In this document: positions 15,959 through 25,494 of the stretch, piece by piece
How positions within the stretch are numbered: the first letter of the stretch is position 1
How the letters are laid out: each line of letters opens with the position of its first letter
Source of the DNA: Streptomyces rugosispiralis
GTDB lineage: Bacteria; Actinomycetota; Actinomycetes; Streptomycetales; Streptomycetaceae
Direction: 5' to 3'
Assembly: GCF_024505145.1 (NCBI RefSeq)
Contig: NZ_JANIAA010000004.1
Coordinates: 62,001-126,000 of the forward strand
DNA length: 64,000 nt
The notes under the pieces: model-generated
What the model was told of the DNA's origin: nothing
Seen by the model: the letters and a program-made list of their open reading frames with translations, nothing else
The model's database searches: none
Position numbers and translations under genes: made by a program

Positions 15959-18352
15959 ATGCCAGACGCACCGACCACGACGGGCTCGCCGGGCGGCGGG
16001 CTCGCCGACGACCGGATCCGCGCCCTGGACGCCCACTGGCGCGCCGCCAACTACCTCGCGGCGGGCCAGATCTATCTGCTGGCCAATCCGCTGCTGACCG
16101 AGCCGCTGCGCCCGGACCACATCAAGCCCCGGCTGCTTGGCCACTGGGGCACCTCACCCGGACTCAACCTCGTCCATACCCATCTCAACCGCGTCATCAA
16201 GGACCGCGACCTGGACGCCATCTGCGTCTGGGGCCCCGGCCACGGCGGCCCCGCGGTGCTCGCCGGCTCCTGGCTGGACGGCAGCTACTCCGACGTCTAC
16301 CCGGACGTCAGCCGGGACGCGGCGGGCATGGCCCGGCTCTTCCGGCAGTTCTCCTTCCCCGGCGGGGTGCCCAGCCATGTGGCCCCCGAGACCCCCGGCT
16401 CGATCCACGAGGGCGGTGAGCTCGGCTACTCCCTCGCCCACGCCTACGGGGCCGCGCTGGACAACCCCGGGCTGCTGGTCGCCTGCGTCATCGGCGACGG
16501 CGAGGCCGAGACCGGTCCGCTGGCCGGATCCTGGCACGCCAACAAGTTCCTGGACCCGGTCCACGACGGCGCCGTGCTGCCGATCCTCCATCTCAACGGA
16601 TACAAGATCGCCAACCCCACGGTGCTCGCCCGGCTCCCCGGGCCCGAACTCGACGACCTGCTGCGGGGGTACGGCCACGAGCCGATCCACGTCGCCGGGG
16701 ACGAACCGCTCGAAGTGCACCGGGCCATGGCGCACGCCCTGGACGAGGCGCTGGACCGGATCGCCCTGCTCCAGCGCACCGCCCGCGAGGAGGGCATCGC
16801 CGAGCGGCCGCGCTGGCCGGTCATCGTGCTCCGTACGCCCAAGGGCTGGACCGGCCCCGAGGAGGTCGACGGGCTGCCCGTGGCGGGCACCTGGCGCGCC
16901 CACCAGGTCCCCCTGCCGGGCGTCCGGGAGAACCCGGAGCATCTGCGGCAGCTGGAGCGCTGGCTGCGTTCGTACCGCCCCGAGGAGCTCTTCGACACCG
17001 ACGGGCGGCCCCGGCCGCACCTCCTGGCCGAGGTCCCGGAGGGCGACCGCCGCCTGGGCGCCAATCCGCACGCCAACGGCGGACTGCTGCTGCGCTCGCT
17101 GCCCGTGCCCGCCCTGGAGCGGTACGCGGTCCCCGTGGACAAGCCCGGCGCGACCCTGCACGAGCCGACCCGGGTCCTCGGCGGGCTGCTGGAGAAGGTC
17201 ATGGAGGACACCGCCGACCGCCGCGACTTCAGGGTGGTCGGACCCGACGAGACCGCCTCCAACCGGCTGGAGGGCCTCTACCGGGCCACCGGCAAGGCGT
17301 GGCAGGAGTCCACCCTGCCCACCGATGAGCACCTCAGCCGCAACGGCCGGGTCATGGAGATCCTCTCCGAGCACCTCTGCCAGGGCTGGCTCGAGGGCTA
17401 TCTGCTGACCGGGCGGCACGGCCTCTTCTCCTGCTACGAGGCGTTCGTGCACATCGTGGACTCCATGGTCAACCAGCACATCAAATGGCTGAAGGTGTCC
17501 CGCTCACTGCCCTGGCGGCGCCCGGTGGCCTCCCTCAACTACCTGCTGACCTCCCATGTGTGGCGCCAGGACCACAACGGCTTCTCGCACCAGGACCCCG
17601 GCTTCGTCGACCATGTGCTCAACAAGAGCCCGGAGGTGGTGCGCGTCTATCTGCCGCCGGACACCAACACCCTGCTCAGCGTGGCCGACCACGTGCTGCG
17701 CAGCCGCGACTACGTCAATGTGGTCGTCGCGGGCAAACAGCCCTGCTTCGACTGGCTCGATCTCGACCAGGCGCGGGCCCACTGCGCCCGCGGCGCCGGG
17801 ACCTGGGACTGGGCCGGTACCGAGAACGGCGCGGGGGAGCCGGACGTGGTGCTGGCCGCCGCGGGCGATGTGCCCACCCAGGAGGTCATCGCGGCCGCCG
17901 GGATCCTCCGCCGCCATCTGCCCGATGTGGCCGTGCGGGTGGTCAACGTGGTCGACATGACCCGGCTGCTGCCGAAGGAGGAGCATCCGCACGGGATGAC
18001 GGACCACGAGTTCGACGCCCTGTTCACCCGCGACCGGCCGGTCGTCTTCGCCTACCACGGCTATCCATGGCTGGTGCACCGGCTGTCCTACCGCCGGGCC
18101 GTCCACCCCAACCTCCATGTGCGCGGCTACAAGGAGATGGGTACCACGACCACGCCGTTCGACATGGTCGTCCGCAACGACCTGGACCGCTACCGGCTGG
18201 TGATGGACGTCATCGACCGGACCCCCGGGCTCGCGGTGCGCGCCACGGCCGTACGGCAGCGGATGCAGGACGCCCGCACCCGCCACCAGGCCTGGATCCG
18301 CGAGCACGGCACCGACATGCCCGAGGTCGCCGAATGGTCCTGGACCGGCTGA
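15959..18352 (+). CDS. xfp: phosphoketolase (xylulose-5-P / fructose-6-P)
   Basis: Thiamine-diphosphate enzyme that splits xylulose-5-phosphate (and usually fructose-6-phosphate) with phosphate to acetyl phosphate plus an aldose phosphate. At 797 aa it is full length. Visible family blocks are [48 protein letters not shown], the TPP motif [14 protein letters not shown] (~180), and [16 protein letters not shown] (~545). ATG 15959 has an AGAGAGAGG stretch 3-11 nt upstream. It follows a universal stress protein gene within the dormancy island, so acetyl-phosphate production may supply ATP by substrate-level phosphorylation when respiration slows; that link is inference. It converges on the alditol oxidase gene. 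Confidence 0.95.
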   Translation: MPDAPTTTGSPGGGLADDRIRALDAHWRAANYLAAGQIYLLANPLLTEPLRPDHIKPRLLGHWGTSPGLNLVHTHLNRVIKDRDLDAICVWGPGHGGPAVLAGSWLDGSYSDVYPDVSRDAAGMARLFRQFSFPGGVPSHVAPETPGSIHEGGELGYSLAHAYGAALDNPGLLVACVIGDGEAETGPLAGSWHANKFLDPVHDGAVLPILHLNGYKIANPTVLARLPGPELDDLLRGYGHEPIHVAGDEPLEVHRAMAHALDEALDRIALLQRTAREEGIAERPRWPVIVLRTPKGWTGPEEVDGLPVAGTWRAHQVPLPGVRENPEHLRQLERWLRSYRPEELFDTDGRPRPHLLAEVPEGDRRLGANPHANGGLLLRSLPVPALERYAVPVDKPGATLHEPTRVLGGLLEKVMEDTADRRDFRVVGPDETASNRLEGLYRATGKAWQESTLPTDEHLSRNGRVMEILSEHLCQGWLEGYLLTGRHGLFSCYEAFVHIVDSMVNQHIKWLKVSRSLPWRRPVASLNYLLTSHVWRQDHNGFSHQDPGFVDHVLNKSPEVVRVYLPPDTNTLLSVADHVLRSRDYVNVVVAGKQPCFDWLDLDQARAHCARGAGTWDWAGTENGAGEPDVVLAAAGDVPTQEVIAAAGILRRHLPDVAVRVVNVVDMTRLLPKEEHPHGMTDHEFDALFTRDRPVVFAYHGYPWLVHRLSYRRAVHPNLHVRGYKEMGTTTTPFDMVVRNDLDRYRLVMDVIDRTPGLAVRATAVRQRMQDARTRHQAWIREHGTDMPEVAEWSWTG

Positions 18353-18375
18353 CCACCGGCCGGTGCCGCTCGCAG

Positions 18376-18394
18376 AGCGTGTGTCACGCACGCT
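18376..18394. terminator. stem-loop between convergent genes
   Basis: AGCGTGTG-TCA-CGCACGCT, 8-bp arms with one mismatch, between convergent phosphoketolase (ends 18352) and alditol oxidase (ends 18423). CCGGCCGG copies flank it and may extend the structure. Confidence 0.5.
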
Positions 18395-18422
18395 GATCCG
18401 GCCGGGGATATGACACAGGCTC

Positions 18423-19694
18423 TCACCCGGTGGGGAAGTAGCCCTCCAGATAGGCGTTGCGGAACTTCCCCGCCGGGTCGTGCTCGGCCAGCAGCCGCGC
18501 GAAGTCGCCGGCCCGGTCGTACGAGGAGAGGATCCGCTCCGGCGCGGCCGCCGTCAGCTTGCCCCAGTGCGGCCGCGCCCCCAGCGGCAGCAGCGCCTCC
18601 TCCATCGCGCCCACCACCTCGATCACCGCGTCGTGGTCCGGGACCCAGGTGAAGTGGAAGGCCACGCTGTCCCGGCCGTACGCGGGGCTCAGCCACAGCT
18701 CGTCCGCCGCGACCGTACGGACCTCGGACACCTGCACCACGGGCGCGATCCGGTCGCCGAGGCCGCGCAGCGCGGCGAACGCCGCCGAGGCCGCCTCGCG
18801 CGGCAGCAGCAGTTCCGACTGCAGCTCATCGCCGTTGCTCGGGGTGAAGTCCGGGCGGAAGTGCGGCAGCCGCTCATGCCACGGCCCCGGCGCGCCCAGC
18901 TGCTCGGTGCAGTGCAGCGGCGGCATCGCGGGCACCGGGTGGTGGTGGCGGTTGGCCGGGCGGGCCCCCAGCCACGGCTCCCCGGGCTCGGGGGGATCGG
19001 GCAGGTCGGTGCGGCACTTCAGCCACACCACGCCCTCGCCCGAGCGCCAGTCGGTGAAGACGCTGACGCTGTAGGCGGCGCCGAAGATCTCCTCGAAGCT
19101 GTCGTCCAGCCGGTCCAGCGGCAGCCCGGTCCACACCCACTGGGCCACGTCGAAGGTGGGCTCGATGTCCAGCGTCATGGCGGTCACCACGCCCAGTCCG
19201 CCGAGCCCGACCACGGCCCCGTTCAGCCGGTCCGGCTCCTCGTCCCGGCCGATCCGGGTCACCTCGCCGTCGGGGCCGACGATCTCGAGACCCGCGACCG
19301 CCGCCGCCAGACAGCGCTGGTCACTCCCCGAGCCATGGGTGGCGGTGGTACAGGCCCCCGCGACCGTGATGTGCGGCAGCGAGGCGAGGTTGGCCAGCGC
19401 GAACCCCTCCGCGTGCAGGGCCTGGGCCACATGGGCGTAGCGCATGCCCGCCGCGATGGTCGCGGTGCCCTTCCCGGGGTCTATCTCCACCCGGTGCGGC
19501 AGCCGGTCCAGGTTCACCAGATCGCCCTCGGTGTCGGCGATGCGGTTGAAGGAGTGGCCCGTGCCCAGGACCCGTACCCGGTCGGCGGAGCTGACGATCC
19601 GCCGCAGCTCGTCGACGCTGTCCGGGTGGTGCAGCCGGGCGGCGGAGAAGGTGATGTTCCCGGCCCAGTTCGTCGGGGCTTGGGTGGTCGGCAT
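18423..19694 (-). CDS. aldO: alditol (xylitol) oxidase, AldO type
   Basis: Flavoprotein of 423 aa, close to S. coelicolor AldO (~418 aa), which oxidises xylitol, sorbitol and glycerol at C1 to the aldose with release of H2O2. The FAD domain carries GTGHSFNRIADT, whose His is the covalent-FAD site in AldO, and LPHITVAGACTTATHGSG. The C-terminal D-arabinono-lactone-oxidase domain has the active-site region VSEVRTV, HFTWVPDHDAVIE and RPHWGK. There is no signal peptide. ATG 19694 is preceded by a weak purine-rich stretch. It diverges from glpF, so polyol uptake and oxidation may be coordinated. Confidence 0.9.
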   Translation of the reverse strand: MPTTQAPTNWAGNITFSAARLHHPDSVDELRRIVSSADRVRVLGTGHSFNRIADTEGDLVNLDRLPHRVEIDPGKGTATIAAGMRYAHVAQALHAEGFALANLASLPHITVAGACTTATHGSGSDQRCLAAAVAGLEIVGPDGEVTRIGRDEEPDRLNGAVVGLGGLGVVTAMTLDIEPTFDVAQWVWTGLPLDRLDDSFEEIFGAAYSVSVFTDWRSGEGVVWLKCRTDLPDPPEPGEPWLGARPANRHHHPVPAMPPLHCTEQLGAPGPWHERLPHFRPDFTPSNGDELQSELLLPREAASAAFAALRGLGDRIAPVVQVSEVRTVAADELWLSPAYGRDSVAFHFTWVPDHDAVIEVVGAMEEALLPLGARPHWGKLTAAAPERILSSYDRAGDFARLLAEHDPAGKFRNAYLEGYFPTG

Positions 19695-19869
19695 CCGTGT
19701 CGTCCTGTTTCGGCTGGAGGGCGATGGGCGAGGGGAGGGCGATGGGTGATGTTGTCAGCACCTTCGTACAGGTCCGCACCCTGATCCGTACAGACCCGGA
19801 TTCGCCGTCCATGCCCCGGACGGCCCAGCAGGACGGGCCGCCGTGTCATGGCGCGCCCACGATGGGCCC

Positions 19870-20712
19870 ATGACTGCCCCGAAGCCACCGCGTCCGAGGT
19901 CGGTGCCGCTCGGCGAGCTCTGCGCGGAGTTCGCGGGCACCATGGTGCTGATCCTCTTCGGCTGCGGTGCGGTGGCGCAGGTCGTGGCCGGCGGCGCCCT
20001 CACCAAGCCCCCGGGCGCGCTCGGCGATCACGACTCCATCGCCTGGGCCTGGGGATTGGGCGTCACCTTCGGTGTGTATGTGGCGGCGCGGCTCAGCGGG
20101 GCCCATATCAACCCGGCGGTCACCCTCTCCCTGGCGGCCTTCAAGGGCTTCCCCTGGAGCAAGGTCCTGCCGTACACCGTGGCCCAGACGGCCGGCGCGT
20201 TCGTCGGGGCCCTGCTGGTGCGCTGGAACTACACCGAGGCGCTGGGCCACGCCGACCCGGGGCACACCTTCAAGACCCAGTTCGTCTTCTCCACGCTCCC
20301 CGGCAACGGAGTCCTGCCGGTCAGCGAATGGGGCGCGCTGCGCGACCAGATCATCGGCACCGCGATCCTGGTGCTGCTCATCTTCGCCGTCACCGATGTG
20401 CTGAACTCGGCCCCGAAGGCCAATCTGGGGCCCTTCGTCATCGGGCTGATCGTGGTCGCGATCGGCATGGCGTGGGGCGCCGACGCGGGGTACGCCATCA
20501 ACCCGGCCCGTGACTTCGGCCCCCGGCTGGCCAGCTATCTCACCGGCTACCGCAGCGCCTGGCGGGACCAGTACGGGGATCTGTACTTCTGGGTGCCGAT
20601 CGTGGGCCCGCTGATCGGCGGGCTCATCGGCGCCGCCCTCTACAAGGTGCTGGTCAGCCGCTTCCTCCCGACGGCCGAAACGGAGGTGGGCCGCACCCCG
20701 ACCCCCGAGTAG
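19870..20712 (+). CDS. glpF: aquaglyceroporin / glycerol uptake facilitator
   Basis: MIP-family channel of 280 aa with six predicted membrane helices and both half-helix NPA loops: SGAHINPAVTLS (~80) and AGYAINPARDFGPR (~215). The Asp after the second NPAR is the residue that favours glycerol channels over water-only aquaporins. The start is uncertain; ATG 19870 lacks a good ribosome site and GTG 19843 would add nine residues. glpK follows 230 bp downstream, with a MITE-like repeat in between. It carries glycerol across the membrane for GlpK to trap. Confidence 0.92.
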   Translation: MTAPKPPRPRSVPLGELCAEFAGTMVLILFGCGAVAQVVAGGALTKPPGALGDHDSIAWAWGLGVTFGVYVAARLSGAHINPAVTLSLAAFKGFPWSKVLPYTVAQTAGAFVGALLVRWNYTEALGHADPGHTFKTQFVFSTLPGNGVLPVSEWGALRDQIIGTAILVLLIFAVTDVLNSAPKANLGPFVIGLIVVAIGMAWGADAGYAINPARDFGPRLASYLTGYRSAWRDQYGDLYFWVPIVGPLIGGLIGAALYKVLVSRFLPTAETEVGRTPTPE

Positions 20713-20725
20713 CCGATCCGGGCCG

Positions 20726-20918
20726 TAGGGTCCTTCTGACGGATCTCCGCGGCGTCGCGGCGTCCGGCACGCCCTCTCGCCGCACCGCACGAAAACCCAA
20801 GTAGCTCCGCTACGAGGGTCTCCGCGCGGCACGCCGAGAGCACGCTCCCCCAGCTACCGCTGGGAGGTGCCCCCTGACGCCGCTCCTTCCTCCACGGAGA
20901 TCCGTCAGAAGGGCCCTA
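20726..20918. repeat. MITE-like element, long copy (193 bp)
   Basis: Termini TAGGGTCCTTCTGACGGATC (20726 on) and its inverse ending at 20918, plus the GGCGTCGCGGCGTCCGGCACGC core, match the element at 7513-7619. This copy has an extra ~85-bp internal segment with the hairpin CCCCAGCTACCGCTGGGAGG, a sequence I recall as widespread in Streptomyces intergenic DNA. It fills the glpF-glpK gap and ends 24 bp before the glpK start. Confidence 0.75.
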
Positions 20919-20942
20919 ACCCCACCCACGAGAGGCGGCAGC

Positions 20943-22460
20943 ATGCCGGAATTCATCGGTGCGGTGGACCAGGGAACCACCAGCACCCGTTTCATGATCT
21001 TCAACCACGACGGTGACGAGGTGGCGCGGTACCAGCTGGAGCACCGCCAGATCCTGCCGCGCGCGGGGTGGGTCGAGCACGACCCGGTGGAGATCTACGA
21101 ACGCACCAACTCGGTGATGCAGAACGCCCTCCGCGCGGGCGGGCTCTCCCCCGCCGACCTGGCCGCGATCGGCATCACCAATCAGCGCGAGACCACGGTG
21201 ATCTGGGATCCGCGCAACGGCCGCCCGTACTACAACGCCATCGTCTGGCAGGACACCCGCACCGACAGCATCGCGGCCGCGCTGGAACGGGACGGCCAGG
21301 GCGAGGTGATCCGCCGCAAGGCGGGGCTGCCGCCCGCCACCTACTTCTCCGGCGGCAAGATCAAGTGGATCCTGGACAACGTCGAGGGCGTCCGCGAGGC
21401 CGCGGAGGCCGGCCACGCGCTCTTCGGCAACACCGACGCCTGGGTGCTGTGGAACCTCACCGGCGGCCCCGGCGCAGGCATCCACGCCACCGATGTCACC
21501 AACGCCAGCCGCACCATGCTGATGGACCTGGAGACACTGGACTGGGACGACGAACTGCTGGCGATCTTCGACATTCCGCGGGCGATGCTGCCGACGATCA
21601 ACTGCTCCTCCCACCCCGAGGCGTACGGCCAGGCCCGCACCTCCCGCCCGCTGCGCACCGCCACCCCCATCACCGGCGTCCTCGGCGACCAGCAGGCGGC
21701 CACGGTCGGCCAGGTCTGCTTCGCCCCCGGCGAGGCCAAGAACACCTATGGCACCGGCAACTTCCTGCTGCTCAACACCGGAGCGGAGCTGATCCGCTCG
21801 GCCAGCGGGCTGCTCACCACCGTGGCGTACCAGTTCGGCGACGGCCCTCCGGTCTACGCGCTGGAGGGCTCGATCGCCGTCACCGGCTCGGCCGTCCAGT
21901 GGCTGCGCGACCAGATGAAGATGATCGACGACGCCGCGGGCAGCGAGCGGCTCGCCCGCACCGTCGAGGACAACGGCGGGGTGTACTTCGTGCCCGCCTT
22001 CTCCGGGCTCTTCGCCCCGTACTGGCGCTCCGACGCCCGGGGCGCGATCGTCGGCCTGACCCGTTACAACACCAACGGCCACATCGCCCGCGCCACCCTG
22101 GAGGCCATCTGCTACCAGACCCGGGACGTGGTCGAGGCCATGGAGCGGGACGCCGACATCCACATGGACGTCCTGCGGGTGGACGGCGGGGTCACCGACA
22201 ACGATCTGTGCATGCAGATCCAGGCCGATGTGCTGGGCGTCCCGGTCAGCCGCCCGGCCATCGCCGAGACCACCGCGCTGGGCGCCGCCTACGCGGCGGG
22301 GCTGGCCACGGGGTTCTGGCGGGACACCGATGAGCTGCGCTCCCACTGGAGCGAGTCCAGGCGGTGGGAGCCCCAGTGGGACGAGCGGACCAGGAAGGAG
22401 GGGTACACGGGCTGGAAGAAGGCCGTCCAGCGCACCCTGGACTGGGTCACGGTCGAGTAG
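20943..22460 (+). CDS. glpK: glycerol kinase
   Basis: Phosphorylates glycerol to sn-glycerol-3-phosphate with ATP; cytoplasmic. The 505-aa FGGY kinase is full length, with the N-terminal [15 protein letters not shown] phosphate loop, [30 protein letters not shown] and [19 protein letters not shown] near the C-terminus. ATG 20943 lies just after GAGAGGCGGCAGC. It follows glpF; the intervening repeat could insulate it or put it under a separate promoter. No glycerol-3-phosphate dehydrogenase gene lies nearby in the window. Confidence 0.97.
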   Translation: MPEFIGAVDQGTTSTRFMIFNHDGDEVARYQLEHRQILPRAGWVEHDPVEIYERTNSVMQNALRAGGLSPADLAAIGITNQRETTVIWDPRNGRPYYNAIVWQDTRTDSIAAALERDGQGEVIRRKAGLPPATYFSGGKIKWILDNVEGVREAAEAGHALFGNTDAWVLWNLTGGPGAGIHATDVTNASRTMLMDLETLDWDDELLAIFDIPRAMLPTINCSSHPEAYGQARTSRPLRTATPITGVLGDQQAATVGQVCFAPGEAKNTYGTGNFLLLNTGAELIRSASGLLTTVAYQFGDGPPVYALEGSIAVTGSAVQWLRDQMKMIDDAAGSERLARTVEDNGGVYFVPAFSGLFAPYWRSDARGAIVGLTRYNTNGHIARATLEAICYQTRDVVEAMERDADIHMDVLRVDGGVTDNDLCMQIQADVLGVPVSRPAIAETTALGAAYAAGLATGFWRDTDELRSHWSESRRWEPQWDERTRKEGYTGWKKAVQRTLDWVTVE

Positions 22461-22622
22461 GCCCGGCGGGGCCCGGGACGAAGCGGCCCGCGCCGGACCC
22501 GGTTGCGCCGGGCGTTCCACGGGGGTTCGCTGGAAGTACCCGGTGGTGGCCGAGACACCCTGGGACCGTGCCGTGTCCGCCACCACCGCCGCCTGTCAGC
22601 GATCGACGCGGAGGTGAGCCAG

Positions 22623-23768
22623 GTGAAAGCCGTCGTCTATGAGAAGCCCTACTCGGTGGCGGTGAGGGACGTCGACGACCCTCGGATCGAGCATCCGAAC
22701 GATGTGGTCGTACGCGTCACCTCCAGCGCGATCTGCGGTTCCGATCTGCATATGTACGAGGGCCGGACGGCGGCCGAGCCCGGCATCGTCTTCGGACACG
22801 AGAACCTCGGCGTGGTCGAGGAGACCGGTTCCGGCGTCGTCTCGCTGACCAAGGGCGACCGCGTGGTCATGCCGTTCAACGTGGCCTGCGGCTTCTGCAA
22901 GAACTGCCTCGCGGGCGACACCGGCTTCTGTCTCACCGTCAACCCCGGCTTCGCGGGCGGCGCCTACGGCTATGTGGCGATGGGCCCGTACAAGGGCGGC
23001 CAGGCCGATCGGCTGCGGGTGCCGTTCGCCGACTTCAACTGCCTGAAGCTGCCCCAGGGCGAGGAGCTCGAGACCGACTTCATCCTGCTCGCCGACATCT
23101 TCCCGACCGGCTACCACGGCTGTGAGCTGGCCGAGGTCTCCCCGGGCGAGAGCGTGGCCGTCTACGGCGCGGGCCCGGTGGGGCTGATGGCCGCCTACTC
23201 CGCGCTGCTGCGCGGCGCCGCCAAGGTGTTCGTGGTGGACCGGGTCCCCGAGCGGCTGGAGAAGGCCGGGGAGATCGGCGCCGTCCCCATCGACTTCAGC
23301 AAGGGCGACCCGGTGCCGCAGATCCTGGACCGCACCGGCGGCGAGGGCACCGACAAGGGCATCGACGCGGTGGGCTACCAGGCCCAGGCGCACGACGCCA
23401 GTCATGAGGAGCCCGCGTCGGTGCTCAACTCGCTGGTCGATACCGTGCGGCCGACCGGGCGGCTCGGCGTGCCGGGGCTGTACGTCCCCTCCGACCCCGG
23501 CAGCCCCGATGAGCACGCCAAACGCGGTCAGCTGCTGGTCTCCATCGGCCGGATGTTCGAGAAGGGCCAGCGCATGGGCACCGGCCAGTGCAACGTCAAG
23601 CGCTACAACCGCCAGTTGCGCGACCTGATCATCGCCGGGCGCGCCCGGCCCAGCTTCGTGGTCTCGCACGAACTGCCGCTGGACCAGGCCCCGCAGGCGT
23701 ACGAGAAGTTCGACAAGCGGATCGAGGGCTACACCAAAGTGGTGCTGCATCCGGCGCTCGCCGCCTGA
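22623..23768 (+). CDS. zinc-dependent dehydrogenase, glutathione-independent formaldehyde dehydrogenase type
   Basis: A 381-aa MDR enzyme. Catalytic-zinc motifs are SSAICGSDLHMYEG and FGHENLG; the structural-zinc cysteines are in ACGFCKNCLAGDTGFC; the coenzyme loop is AVYGAGPVGLMAAYSALLRG. The insert GYVAMGPYKGGQADRLRVPF and the Gly/Asp-rich C-terminal half fit the formaldehyde-dismutase/dehydrogenase subgroup, which keeps NAD tightly bound. GTG 22623 is served by GGAGGTGA nine nucleotides upstream. It stands alone between glpK and the gas-vesicle operon. The true substrate could be another aldehyde or alcohol. Confidence 0.87.
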   Translation: MKAVVYEKPYSVAVRDVDDPRIEHPNDVVVRVTSSAICGSDLHMYEGRTAAEPGIVFGHENLGVVEETGSGVVSLTKGDRVVMPFNVACGFCKNCLAGDTGFCLTVNPGFAGGAYGYVAMGPYKGGQADRLRVPFADFNCLKLPQGEELETDFILLADIFPTGYHGCELAEVSPGESVAVYGAGPVGLMAAYSALLRGAAKVFVVDRVPERLEKAGEIGAVPIDFSKGDPVPQILDRTGGEGTDKGIDAVGYQAQAHDASHEEPASVLNSLVDTVRPTGRLGVPGLYVPSDPGSPDEHAKRGQLLVSIGRMFEKGQRMGTGQCNVKRYNRQLRDLIIAGRARPSFVVSHELPLDQAPQAYEKFDKRIEGYTKVVLHPALAA

Positions 23769-23813
23769 CGGTTCCTCGGCGCCGTGACCCCTGTGATCCC
23801 CCGCGGCCGCACA

Positions 23814-23828
23814 TGACCTAAAAGGTCA
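23814..23828. promoter_or_regulatory. palindromic operator candidate upstream of gas-vesicle operon
   Basis: TGACCTAAAAGGTCA, perfect 6-bp arms around AAA, 81 bp before gvpY. It is followed by an unusually AT-rich stretch (23837-23866, including GATATGTACCATACTTGG) that probably contains the promoter. The regulator is unknown. Confidence 0.6.
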
Positions 23829-23908
23829 CTGAATGGGGTGATATGTACCATACTTGGTTATGTGCACCCGAACGGCTGGCTCGTTCAGCTCCGGGAGGAG
23901 GAGCGATC

Positions 23909-24409
23909 ATGAAGAACTGCCGGGTGGCACTGGCCTTCGCCAGTGGCTATCTCTTCGGGCGCGGCCACAGGGGGACCTTGGTCCTCGGCCTCGCCGGCCT
24001 CGCCGCGGGCAAGCGCCTCGCCTCCGGAATCAACCCACCGGGCGCCCAGCAGCTGAAGTCCTCCGAGCTCGGCAGGCTCGGCCAGGACATCGGCAGCCGG
24101 CTGGTCTCCGCGGGCCGCGAGGCGGCCATGTCCGCGGCCAGTAACCGCATGGACGCCCTGAGCGACCGGCTGGAGCGGCGCGCCGCGACCCTGCGCACCG
24201 GCGGCGCGGGGGACCGGGAACCGGAGGCCGGGGAGCACGACGAGGAGCCGGAGGAGCACGAGGAGCGCGCCGAGGGCGGGAGCGCCGCACGGTCCCGCGA
24301 GGGCGGGTCGCGTGAGCGATCCGGCAGACAGCGCAAACCGGCCGACCGTCCGGCGCAGGCCAGGAAGCGGACCGGCTCCGAAGGGTCCGCGCGGCGAAGC
24401 CAGAGGTGA
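23909..24409 (+). CDS. gvpY: gas vesicle cluster protein GvpY-like
   Basis: A 166-aa protein opening the gas-vesicle operon. The N-terminal ~35 residues are hydrophobic and Gly-rich (RVALAFASGYLFGRG, TLVLGLAGLAAGKRLASG), like a short membrane-associating segment. A helical region (~45-95) is followed by a highly charged Glu/Arg tail (~95-166). This matches the layout and position of the S. coelicolor gvpY product, located beside gvpZ; its molecular role is not known to me. ATG 23909 has a strong GGGAGGAGGAG site; a longer in-frame ATG at 23843 lies in the promoter-like AT-rich stretch. Confidence 0.72.
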   Translation: MKNCRVALAFASGYLFGRGHRGTLVLGLAGLAAGKRLASGINPPGAQQLKSSELGRLGQDIGSRLVSAGREAAMSAASNRMDALSDRLERRAATLRTGGAGDREPEAGEHDEEPEEHEERAEGGSAARSREGGSRERSGRQRKPADRPAQARKRTGSEGSARRSQR

Positions 24410-24414
24410 GGGCC

Positions 24415-25464
24415 ATGGCTGAGGAAACCAAGGGGCGGACCGACGGGCGCACGCTCGCCCGGGAACTGCCCACCGACCGTCTGCTGAAGGAGGCGCAGGG
24501 CCTGCTGCTGGCGCTGGGCGAACGGGCCCTGCAATCGGTCACCCACCTGGGCAACCCCGGGCCGGGCGCGCTGAAGGGCAGTCTGGAGCAGATGAGGGAC
24601 AAGGTCGTCGACACGGCCAAGGAGCAGATGAAGGACCAGGTCAAGGGGAAGGTCAAGGACCAGGTCAAGGAGAAGGTTGTCGACACGGCCAAGAGCATCA
24701 TCCCGGGCCTCGGCGGCGGTGACGGCGATGGCGGCGGCAAGGGCGGCAAGAAGCTCAAGGTCACCAACATCGTGGAGCAGATGGACGTCGGCGCGCCCCT
24801 CTCCCTCACCTACAACCTCTGGACGGAGTGGGAGAACTTCCCCTCGTACATGAAGAAGGTCGAGGACGTCCGGAACGAGGAGGGGAACGGGGACGAGGAT
24901 GGCGGCGGGACGGAATCCGAGTGGAAGGCCCAGGTCTTCTGGTCGCACCGCAAGTGGCGGGCCGAGGTCGTCGAGCAGGTGCCGGACAAGCGCATCATCT
25001 GGACGTCCCGGGCCGACAAGGGCCATGTGGACGGCACGATCACCTTCCATGAGCTGGCCCCCGACCTCACCCGGATCCTGTTCGTCCTGGAGTACTACCC
25101 GCAGGGCTTCATGGAGCGGACCGGCAACCTCTGGCGCGCCCAGGGCCGCCGGGTGCGCCTGGAGATGAAGCACTTCCGCCGCCATCTCATGCGCGAGGTG
25201 CTGCTCGAACCCGACGAGGTCGTGGGCTGGCGCGGGGTGGTGCGCGACGGCGAGATCGTGGAGGACGACGAGCGCGAGGGGCGGGAGCGCGAGGAGGAGG
25301 AGCCCGAGCAGGGCGAGGAGCGCGAGGAACCGGGGGACGAGTACGAGGACGAAGAGCCCGAAGAGCCCGAGGAGCCCGAGGAGTACGAGGACGAGGAGCC
25401 CCGGGACGACTACGAGGAGGAGTACGAGGACGAGGAGCCCGCACGGCGCCGCGTGCGCCGCTGA
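24415..25464 (+). CDS. gvpZ: GvpZ-like SRPBCC (polyketide-cyclase fold) gas vesicle protein
   Basis: A 349-aa protein with three parts. Residues ~60-100 form an amphipathic LEA-like repeat built from KDQVKxKVKDQVKEKVVDTA-type units. Residues ~120-275 are an SRPBCC/START-type domain (TNIVEQMDVGAPLSLTYNLW, then EVVEQVPDKRIIW). From ~280 the tail is almost only Glu, Asp, Pro, Tyr and Arg. ATG 24415 follows GAGGTGAGGGCC, 5 bp after gvpY. Its position beside gvpY matches the Streptomyces gvp cluster. The fold could bind a hydrophobic ligand or act as an assembly chaperone; neither is demonstrated. Confidence 0.78.
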   Translation: MAEETKGRTDGRTLARELPTDRLLKEAQGLLLALGERALQSVTHLGNPGPGALKGSLEQMRDKVVDTAKEQMKDQVKGKVKDQVKEKVVDTAKSIIPGLGGGDGDGGGKGGKKLKVTNIVEQMDVGAPLSLTYNLWTEWENFPSYMKKVEDVRNEEGNGDEDGGGTESEWKAQVFWSHRKWRAEVVEQVPDKRIIWTSRADKGHVDGTITFHELAPDLTRILFVLEYYPQGFMERTGNLWRAQGRRVRLEMKHFRRHLMREVLLEPDEVVGWRGVVRDGEIVEDDEREGREREEEEPEQGEEREEPGDEYEDEEPEEPEEPEEYEDEEPRDDYEEEYEDEEPARRRVRR

Positions 25465-25494
25465 CGGACCCTGCCCCCGGAACGGGTGAGCGCG

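Noticed and set aside
19695..19869. CGTACAGG/CGTACAGA direct repeats between aldO and glpF as an operator
   Set aside because: Only two 7-bp copies without symmetry; too weak to annotate.
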